This document shows positions 56,170-64,000 of a stretch of 64,000 nt of DNA, in pieces. The notes beneath the pieces are model-generated. The model saw only the letters and a list, made by a program, of their open reading frames with translations. It did no database searches and was not told the origin of the DNA. Source of the DNA: Sepiola atlantica (taxonomy: Eukaryota; Mollusca; Cephalopoda; Sepiida; Sepiolidae). Every line of letters begins with the position of its first letter. The first letter of the stretch is position 1. The stretch covers positions 34,928,483 through 34,992,482 of the forward strand of contig OY744522.1 of the NCBI GenBank assembly GCA_963556195.1, read 5' to 3'. The translations under genes were made by a program, and so were the position numbers.

Positions 56170-56495
56170 TCTTTCTATTCTCCATTCGTCTCTCCTGTTA
56201 ACGACACCATATTTAATGTTTTTAAATTCAATGATTGTTTTCATCCTGTAGACAAAACGTTTCACATTTCTGTTTAAATGTTCCTTTTCCGACCTTTAAA
56301 GGGACTGATTTGCTTTTCAACAACAAAATTGCAAATTAAAAAAAGACACATAACATCGCTCAGGCGAATTGCTTTCTTTTGTATCAAAATCAGCAAAATG
56401 TTAATGTTTATCTATTTATACAAATAAATGCGAAAGTTTTAGTCTTGTGTTTGTAAGTATTTCAAGCTCAATACTTAGTAATATTAAATGTATTC
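55622..56495. other. Intron 9: microsatellites and unique DNA
   Basis: (TA)n at 55622-55658 and (CT)n at 56105-56171, otherwise AT-rich. The 8 bases before 56496 (ATGTATTC) are the left target duplication of the next element. Confidence 0.7.
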
Positions 56496-56929
56496 GGTGC
56501 TTATGCTGTTCAGCGGCCGTATTAAAAAATTATTTTTTTATAAAAACAATATTATATACTTATTCAGCGTTATATTCTTACTCACTGTACATCAAAAGTA
56601 GAAAAAATTATCCACTAGAACTTTAATTACAAGTATTTTTCCATTCTGCGTATCATAATAGCGATTCGTTCACTAAGCGTCCATCTTCTTTCTTAAGAAG
56701 ATTTCAAGGGCAGATAATTGAAATCTTCTTAAAAAAACAAGATGGAGGCTTACTGAACGAATCGCTGTTATGATACACAGAATGGAAAAATACTTGTAAT
56801 TAAAGTTCTAGTGGATAATTTTTTCTACTTTTTTGTACAGTGAGTAAGAATATAACGCTGAATAAGTATATAATATTGTTTTTATAAAAAAATAATTTTT
56901 TCATACGGCCGCTGAACAGCATAAGCACC
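56496..56929. mobile_element. Foldback MITE, 434 bp, complete, 8-bp TSD
   Basis: Nearly a full palindrome: arms of about 200 bp start GGTGCTTATGCTGTTCAGCG and contain CCACTAGAACTTTAATTACA. The centre has CTTTCTTAAGAAG. Flanked by ATGTATTC on both sides (56488-56495 and 56930-56937). No coding capacity. Its 8-bp duplication fits hAT or P-like mobilisation. Confidence 0.95.
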
Positions 56930-56937
56930 ATGTATTC

Positions 56938-57377
56938 ATTTCAAGATTTTTATCTTATCATTTTATAATAATTTTGGAATAATGAATATCCAAAATAAAC
57001 CAACGGATGTACATGTTTTCAATGGTTGTACAGGTAGCTTACTTAAAAATAAAACCCCTTTCATCAGGATCCTTAAATTAAGATACAACAAACAATCCAG
57101 AAAAATATGGTGGAAATTATCACATGGAAACAAAACGAGTTCAAAAATTAAAATTAAAATTATGTTTAGAAATTATACCCCCCCCCCGCCAAAAAAATAT
57201 ATAGTTACGAAAATGTTCATCAACATATGATGATGATGATTTAATATTATTTGATATTAAATAAGGAATTCTGTAAGGATTGAACCTGAAATCAAACTTT
57301 AACTTGATATGAATTATATATATATATATATATAGCTAGAACATGTATGCAAATATGTAGGCAGAAATGTTTGCATA

Positions 57378-57426
<49 letters not shown>

Positions 57427-57502
57427 TGAAACTAAAAGTATACTTTTAGTGGATAGAACCTATAGTGAAATGGTTTAAGCTCAATATACGAGATAGAGCA
57501 AT
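56938..57502. other. Intron 9: AT-rich, TA runs
   Basis: (TA)n at about 57316-57334 and 57381-57422; a C run at 57179-57187. A small inverted repeat AAACTAAAAGTATACTTTTAGT lies at 57429-57450. No exon seen. Confidence 0.6.
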
Positions 57503-57809
57503 TATAAAGATAGATGAAAGACGAGGGATAAACATGTACGAATGACAAATTTATTTCAACTTCGATTGTTCAATGCAAGGTGTACTCAGTAAAAACATGT
57601 TTATTATTTTTTCCTTAAGCGAAGGCTTTTCAAAGATTAAAATCTTATCATCAGATAATATGATAAGATGATAAGATTTTAATCTTTGAAAAACCTTGGC
57701 TTAAGGAAAGAATAATAAACATGTTTTTACCGAGTACACCTTGCATTGAACAATCGAAGTTGAAATAAATTTGTCATTCGTACATGTTTATCCCTCTTCT
57801 TTCATCTAT

Positions 57810-57816
<7 letters not shown>
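57503..57816. mobile_element. 314-bp near-perfect palindrome
   Basis: Arms of about 150 bp begin AAAGATAGATGAAAGACGAG on the left and end CTTTCATCTATCTTT on the right. The centre is AAGATTAAAATCTTATCATC / GATGATAAGATTTTAATCTT around a short spacer. A (TA)n run follows. A piece of one arm occurs at 55061-55115. Probably a foldback element. Confidence 0.9.
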
Positions 57817-57874
<58 letters not shown>

Positions 57875-58071
57875 TATATAAGTAGAGAAAAAAGATAAAT
57901 GAGTATGTTATAATTGAGGTTGCCAACCTTCTGATCGGGAGAGAGAGGGAGTACAAATAAGTGCTTAAACTGATGTATCATGATATACATTATGTAAATA
58001 CAATAATAATAATATAATAAAAAAAAACAGTCGTTTTAGATTTTAATGACATGTGCTTTCTTTTGTTTCAG
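57817..58071. other. (TA)n run and acceptor region of exon 10
   Basis: TA repeats to about 57870, then AT-rich DNA ending in CTTTCTTTTGTTTCAG, a strong polypyrimidine tract. Confidence 0.7.
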
Positions 58072-58116
58072 TATAATGGGGGACAACTTTGCACTAAGTG
58101 AACCAAAGATGCCAAA
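58072..58116 (+). CDS. HYDIN: HYDIN-like gene, exon 10
   Basis: 45 nt between TTTGTTTCAG and GTAAGT. One base completes Ser, then IMGDNFALSEPKMPK with the last codon split two bases in. A short exon, so coding evidence is weaker, but both splice sites are strong and the phase is right for exon 9. The next exon should begin with one completing base and was not found before 64000. Confidence 0.65.
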
Positions 58117-59582
58117 GTAAGTCGAAGCTATTTACATAATTTCACTCTTTTCTTAGTAAGCAAAAAACACAACTTCTTGTCATTCTTGTAATTTAATAAG
58201 GTCGCCATGAGGAATCAGTCGGTTGTTGATTTTGTTATAAGTAACCCTCATTGTGAGATGAAGTGAACATTTCTGACTCCTCCAATGTTGTCACGGATCT
58301 TTTATGCATACTGAAAAGTTGTTGGTTTATGCCTATCCATCAGGTAATATTTACCTGCTTTCACAGCGAAGCAAAATGTGACACAAGGTCATTTTTAGTA
58401 TGTAACAGAGAGGAGAAGTTCAGCATCCAAAAATGATACTCGGGAGCAGTTTTCAAAAATAGGGGCTGACAGTCCCCTCAGTATTCTGCCTCAGGCAACA
58501 GGTAATAAAAGTGTAAGAAACAAAGATGCATGTAAATCTCCTGTAATCGTAATAAGTTTATAATGTGTAAACGTAGGAGTTTCACATGTTGGCCGGTCAT
58601 AATTCAAGAAGAGGACATTTTGTATTCAGCACCGTCCTCTTCCAGAAGACATGCGCACGGGGTAACTGTCATGCCTCTACACCACCTGCTTGCCCAGAGG
58701 CGGTCTTTTCGAATCAGTCAACATGGGAGTCGGACGTTTGTTCCGCTTCTGATGGACGTTGGCCCTGGTGCAAGTAGCTTGGCAAAAATAGAGGTAAGCA
58801 ATGCATAGTTCTCTAAACCTATTTGAATTTTTACTATTTTATAATTTGCTTTGTTTTGTCTTAGAACATGTTTGTAAGACTTGTTTATTTTCATGTATTT
58901 CCAGTTTTACGGTAAAAAGATGTTATAGTTCAGCGTTGGCCACGTGCGCACAAATAAATACATATTCATCAGTATAATTCGTGTCCGAAATGTTTGCTCC
59001 AGTTTGCTTGCTATTACATCATGCTTTCTCTTAGCTGTCTAAAATTCATCTGCCCACCTGCGTTTTAATCTGTTTTTTTTTTTTTTTAAGTCGGTTGGCC
59101 TCTACACATGCAAATCAGTTGCCCACACATGCAAATTAGCTCCAACTATAAAAATCCACAATTATGAATACAAGTTTTTTCTCTCTCTAGAAAATGGCCA
59201 ACCAACATGCAAAACATCTAACATACTTTGAAGCCGATAATTTTTTGTTATTTGTACTACCTGGCAAAAAGGCTGATTTGGACTCTTGGTGTCAGATAAG
59301 TACCATTTCCAGACTTTGAAAAGCTAAAAAGGTCAAGACAATTCACAGAAGTTTTGTTATATTTTCCTAATTGTAGCCACCTACCATTTTAATTTATTTA
59401 GGTACTTTTTTACATTGGGCTCTGTGCTAACTTTGACCATGCCCCTAATCCTAACCCTAACGATGGGGTCAAAGTTAATGCGGGCCCAATGTAAAAAGGC
59501 ACCTTTATTTATAATATTAATAGGGAAGAAGTGACAACCTATGTATTTTTCGCTCATTATTGGTTCCTTTTTAAAATTCTCA
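58117..59582. other. Probable intron 10, left part
   Basis: A G/C-richer stretch at 58562-58793 is open in two + strand frames and ends before GTAAGC. Neither frame continues the host protein or matches a family I know; it may be decayed retroelement DNA. Near 59405-59510 an inverted pair (TTACATTGGGCTC; GGGCCCAATGTAA) encloses a CCTAACCCTAA phrase. No exon assigned. Confidence 0.45.
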
Positions 59583-59690
59583 TCTTCAATCTCTCCCTCA
59601 AATATGGCTAACTCTTCAATCTTTCTCTCAAATATGGCTAACTCTTCAATCTTTCTCTCAAATATGGCTAACTCTTCAATCTTTCTCCAG
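59583..59690. repeat. 30-bp tandem repeat, about 4 copies
   Basis: TCTTCAATCTTTCTCTCAAA and TATGGCTAAC recur at 59583, 59613, 59643 and 59673. Confidence 0.92.
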
Positions 59691-59727
59691 AATATCTAAA
59701 AATACATAATTTTATAGAAAAATCTTC

Positions 59728-60108
59728 CAAAGGTTTATGTTACAGATCTTTTTACTGTAGTTATCAAAGGTTTATGTTACAGATCTTTTTACTGTAGTTA
59801 TCAAAGGTTTATGTTACAGATCTTTTTACTGTAGTTATCAAAGGTTTATGTTACAGATCTTTTTACTGTAGTTATCAAAGGTTTATGTTACAGATCTTTT
59901 TACTGTAGTTATCAAAGGTTTATGTTACAGATCTTTTTACTGTAGTTATCAAAGGTTTATGTTACAGATCTTTTTACTGTAGTTATCAAAGGTTTATGTT
60001 ACAGATCTTTTTACTGTAGTTATCAAAGGTTTATGTTACAGATCTTTTTACTGTAGTTATCAAAGGTTTATGTTACAGATCTTTTTACTGTAGTTATCAA
60101 AGGTTTAG
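59728..60108. repeat. 37-bp minisatellite, 10 copies and a partial
   Basis: Unit CAAAGGTTTATGTTACAGAT plus CTTTTTACTGTAGTTAT, starting at 59728 and repeating every 37 bp to 60098 with no visible variation after the first unit. Each unit contains TTACAG, another acceptor-like trinucleotide context. Confidence 0.97.
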
Positions 60109-62099
60109 TAAATACATTTTTAAACATTCCCAATTTTTAGTTTTCCTAGGCATTTTCAAAACAATTTCTCTAATTTCATTATTTTATTTATCTAAAGACC
60201 GTTACTACTGTCGACTAAGGGAAGAGTGTATCAGGTATGTGTATGCAGTGTGATTATGTATGGAAGCGTAACCGGGCTAGTGAGGGTTGAGGACATGCGT
60301 TACATGGAGACATGATATGAGAATGATACGATGAATGTGCAATGTGAATTTTAAAGACAGGCTTAGATCTAATGACCTCAAAAGAGGATTAAATCTGGAT
60401 GTAAAACAGACATTAAACCGAATATGATACTAATGATAAACTTTACCTTTATTAACATAACTGGAATGTGTTACGTTCTACCCTCACCCCGCCCAAATTT
60501 TAACCTACTAAAATATTTTAATTTAATTTTAATTTTAATTTCATGTTCTTTCTCCTAAGCTCATATTTTATAATTAATTTCATTAAACGCATTTTTTACT
60601 TTTCAGGCCCCTACCCCCACCCTGCAATGATAGAACTCTTTGTAACAACTTGGATTTTACTCATCATTTCTCATCTTGATTATTACGATTTTCATAATGT
60701 TTTGGCTGTTCGGAGCTAGAGATTCATGCCCCTGTCCTCAGTGATCTATCATATAGCCCTTCTACTAGCAGACTTTTCTTTGTAAAGAAACTAATGTGTT
60801 AATTTGTTTTAAACTGTGAGAAATCAGAAAATTTTTTCCAGTTTTAATGAAATTTTCAACATTTATTCAATAAATTTATAAGGACTACAAGTTTTCACAT
60901 TTAACATTACAAGTGAATTTCAAAAGAATGGAGGTTTGAGAGTATTTCAATTTGGGCCAGATTAACACACAGAAACAATAACATTTTTTGATATGTTGTT
61001 ACTGTTAAAATCAACTTGATATCATTTTTCCGGCAACATTTTAGGTCATCATCACCATATTTGGTTTAACGTTCATTTTACATGATAGCATGTATTGGAC
61101 GGCTTTAAGAAATTGACTTGCAAAGTAACCTATCGCTGCCCAGGTCTTTATTTATCCCTCTTTCTCTCAGGTCCATTTTATCACTTCCTCCCATGTTTTC
61201 TTTCCCCTATGAACTGAACCTGCTACCTCATCTATATTCTACATCTACTAACTCAAGAACTCTCATCCATTCTTTCAACATGTCCATACCCTCGAAAACT
61301 ACTCTTCTGTCCAGATTTAATATTCCTCTGAAGTCATCACAATTAAGACTGTCTTTAAGACTCACATTACACATACATTGTATCATTCTCATATCATGTT
61401 TCCATGCAACGCATGTCCTCAACCCTCACAGGCCAGGTTTCACTCCCATACATTATCACACTGCATACACATGCTTGATAGTTTTCCCTTAGTCGACAGT
61501 GGTAATGCTCTACTGGTTAGTGATGAAAAAAGTAAGGAGACAAAAAAATCAAACTATGGAGGCCTCCAGAGCACTGCTGAAACCATCTCTTTCAGCTTCC
61601 CAAAGCATTCTGACACCTTCAACCAATCAGAAACAGTACCTTTTATAAAAAAAAGAGACCGGATTCCATATTGTTTTACCTGATTTGAATCCAAACTTTG
61701 AAAGGCTGAAATGTTCATTCGCTTATTTTGACAGATATAATTCTTTCAACTATTTTAGTTTTCGAGTTTTAACTGGACACACAGACAAACAATATCCTTT
61801 ATTAATATACTAGCTGAATTACCGGCAACGGCTATCTATTATATAAAAATGACACCAGTAATATACAAAATCAGAATGAACAATAAACACACTCCATCAT
61901 AATTTCACTCAATTCACATCAAATTACCAGTTGATTGCTAATGAGATAATAACATTTCCTTCAGATCAAATCCTAAAAAAACATTAACATCATAAAATAG
62001 ATGCAATAATGACAAATTAAAAATTAAGATAAAAAATAAATGGATTGACCATTTTCATTGGCTCCCTTTCCATTGGCTACTACAGTGAGATGTAGGGGA
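60109..62099. other. Probable intron 10, middle
   Basis: 60190-60360 and 61120-61500 resemble opposite-strand pieces of one decayed repeat: GTCGACTAAGG and GTGATTATGTATGG...AGGGTTGAGGACATGCGT against ACGCATGTCCTCAACCCT and CCTTAGTCGAC. The open frame at 61118-61492 belongs to this repeat and is not a gene. Confidence 0.5.
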
Positions 62100-62422
62100 G
62101 GATACCACTACTTCCTTTTGATTGCTTCACTCACCCTTGATCCTCACCTTGATGCTGAGTGTTTTGCAAGGAGGCATTTTTCTAGTCTTTGGTATGACTC
62201 GACCCAAGATTGAAAAATGTTTCTGTAGATGCATGTTTTACCATACTTGAGTTTATTCAGTGTTTTCTTAAAATTATTTACATTAGAACTATTTTTAACC
62301 TGATGAGGCAATTTGTTCCAAAAGTATATTTTGGCCCTATTAGCCCAGGATTGAGTACAACATTCTCTATGGAGTCTTATTAAAATCTTAAATATTCTAA
62401 CATTTGTTTCCCTTGAAATCAC
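62100..62422 (-). pseudogene. 5'-truncated LINE fragment (ORF2 C-terminus)
   Basis: 92 codons on the - strand with AKIYFWNKLPHQVKNSSNVN and FKKTLNKL, matching the FxNxWNxLPxxV...SVNxFKxxLD end typical of Jockey/RTE-type ORF2 proteins. No catalytic domains. Likely the 3' end of an insertion whose limits are not visible. Confidence 0.6.
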
Positions 62423-64000
62423 ATTTTGTAACTAGTGCTGGACGATTAATCGGAATCGGTAATCAGAAAAATCTTAACTTTTGTGGGTATCGGAATCGGT
62501 ATCAGAATGAGATAGATTTTAGCCTAATTTCTGATTCCCAAAACGATTCTTTTAAAAAAAATTTTCAACTTAATTTTCCATTGCTGGTACTAATGATAAT
62601 TGATTTTGAACTGTCAGTAAAACTAAAATCTATAGATCATAATAACGAATTTAGGTAAAAATGGAACCGGAAAAAAGGCTCAGTAAAAATGGCATGAGTG
62701 GATTAATAGGAAAAACTGGCACAGGTAAAAAATATGGATGAAAATCTCACAATTAGTTTATCAAAATCGTGGATACAATATATAAAGGGGAAACATTAAG
62801 GAGTTTGTAAAATTAAAAAGAAAATTATGTCTTCTTTATTAATTTATAGCATAAAATTGGAATAAAATTAGAATTGCATTTACAGTTTCACTGTAAATCA
62901 TTTGCAGGATTCAATTACGATCCTCCAATTCATACTTACCGAATTCAGAATTATCCGACTTTGTAAAAATTACCTAATTTTCTGAACACCACCAATGTTA
63001 AGATTATAAAAAAACTGAAAAAACTTACCTGTTTAATATTCAGATGAAGAGGAGAGGGCAGTTCTCAGGTGGTATGAGGTGACATTCTCTCGCGTAGGTA
63101 GTCAATTTACGTAAAACTAACATAGAGAACTTGATCTACCCCGTGACCCCTCTAAAAATTAAACACCCTAAACATTTCAGAATTGCCAGGTAGTTTTCAT
63201 TTTAGTTGTATTTAGCATAATTTCATTTAGTTATGAACTTAGGATTAGATTTTCATTAACCCAGTAAATGCAACAGTACAATTTAATTTTGTGAGACAAA
63301 TATTTCGATATTTTCTTAGAAGGTATGACACCGCATGTGGGGGTTAGATCTGTCGGTAATGTGGATACCACATCATCTTCACAAGTTGTTTGTTAGAAAT
63401 GAACATCAAAGCGGAATACTTTGTAATTTTCAAAGAGAAAACAAAGAAAAAAAGGGACAGTTTTCTGTCATTTTTTTCTTCTTTCTTTTCTTTGCAGTAT
63501 TTTCATTTTTGAAATAAGTTACTAAAAAGGGCCTTGTCGACTATGTTCAATTGTTTATAAAACAATTCAGATAACATTTTGTCAACTTATGACGAACTAC
63601 TGCAAATTGGCTTTGTTTTAAAAAAGAAATAAATCTTTAGTTGTCTCACTATTTTCAATCAACTACGAGGAAAAATAGTTAGAAAGATCTACTTGTGTAA
63701 TGTACGCCTCCTACACACACAAGTGTATTTTTACTTTTGCAAAAATATATGCACACATTACATTTTACGGTAATCCGAAAATTTAAAAAACAACTTTTTG
63801 GGTGTACGATAATATATTCAACATTTTCCTCTTATTTATATGTTCAAATACAAGCATGCCAACGAAAACAAAGTAACAATGTGAAAACAATGAAGCATAC
63901 AAAAAAAATTATTGGTCGCTAATCCAACTGGGTTTGCTATGAAATTGTGTCCCACTGCTGGACTCGAGAATCCTATCAGCCAAGTCTACCAGTATGTCAA
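62423..64000. other. Right end, no gene recognised
   Basis: AT-rich DNA. A repeated GGAATCGGTA phrase at 62450-62505 is a small local duplication. No exon with correct phase for the host gene was found. Confidence 0.5.

Noticed and set aside
58562..58808. Possible exon ending before GTAAGC
   Set aside because: Open in two frames, no recognisable domain, no suitable acceptor and phase for the host gene. Possibly decayed element DNA.
61118..61492. 124-codon frame rich in Ser/Leu
   Set aside because: Lies in a diverged inverted repeat; no family resemblance.

Overview
The window is eukaryotic nuclear DNA: AT-rich, intron-bearing and dominated by transposable elements, satellites and TA/CT microsatellites. 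The retroelement types (a K02A2.6-like Ty3/gypsy gag-protease, a Tx1/L1-like LINE), tRNA-like repeats and a CCCTAA-type telomere-like block suggest a marine invertebrate. I favour a mollusc, possibly a cephalopod; this is inference from element style, not a proven identification.

One host gene runs through most of the window on the + strand. Ten coding exons between 8323 and 58116 have GT/AG borders, and their phases join without a single stop (1441 nt, about 480 residues). The conceptual protein resembles the central, charged, ASH-poor part of HYDIN, the giant central-pair protein of motile cilia. The gene continues beyond both ends of this exon set. Its introns hold nearly everything else.

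Region by region: 1-8322 holds an LTR retrotransposon (856-5417, TSD TACAG) with a decayed gag-pol, then AT-rich DNA with an interstitial telomere-like block. Intron 2 (8856-14274) holds a foldback MITE and a 3.5 kb satellite of exactly 65-bp units. Intron 3 holds a 5'-truncated LINE and SINE-like repeats. Intron 4 (19240-28776) holds a Tx1/L1-like LINE on the - strand whose ORF1 is split by a 2.8 kb gypsy-type element (23245-26026, TSD CTTAT). In that element the reverse transcriptase, RNase H and most of the integrase are missing, and their place is taken by a mucin-like, probably host-derived coding segment. Introns 5-7 hold small repeats, a U2 snRNA-like fragment and a 14-bp minisatellite. 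Intron 8 (36202-51046) holds a hAT MITE, a 7.2 kb hAT element (TSD CTTTGTAT) with a decayed transposase and nested foldbacks, and a 3.9 kb array of 31-bp units. Intron 9 and the right end hold more MITEs, long palindromes, a 50-bp and a 37-bp minisatellite, and a LINE fragment.

The strongest novelty candidate is the gene-capturing LTR element at 23245-26026. Next are the indel-free 65-bp satellite, which puts some 54 acceptor-like sites inside a ciliary gene intron, and the family of long foldback elements. No prokaryotic operon, CRISPR array or intact functional transposase was found.
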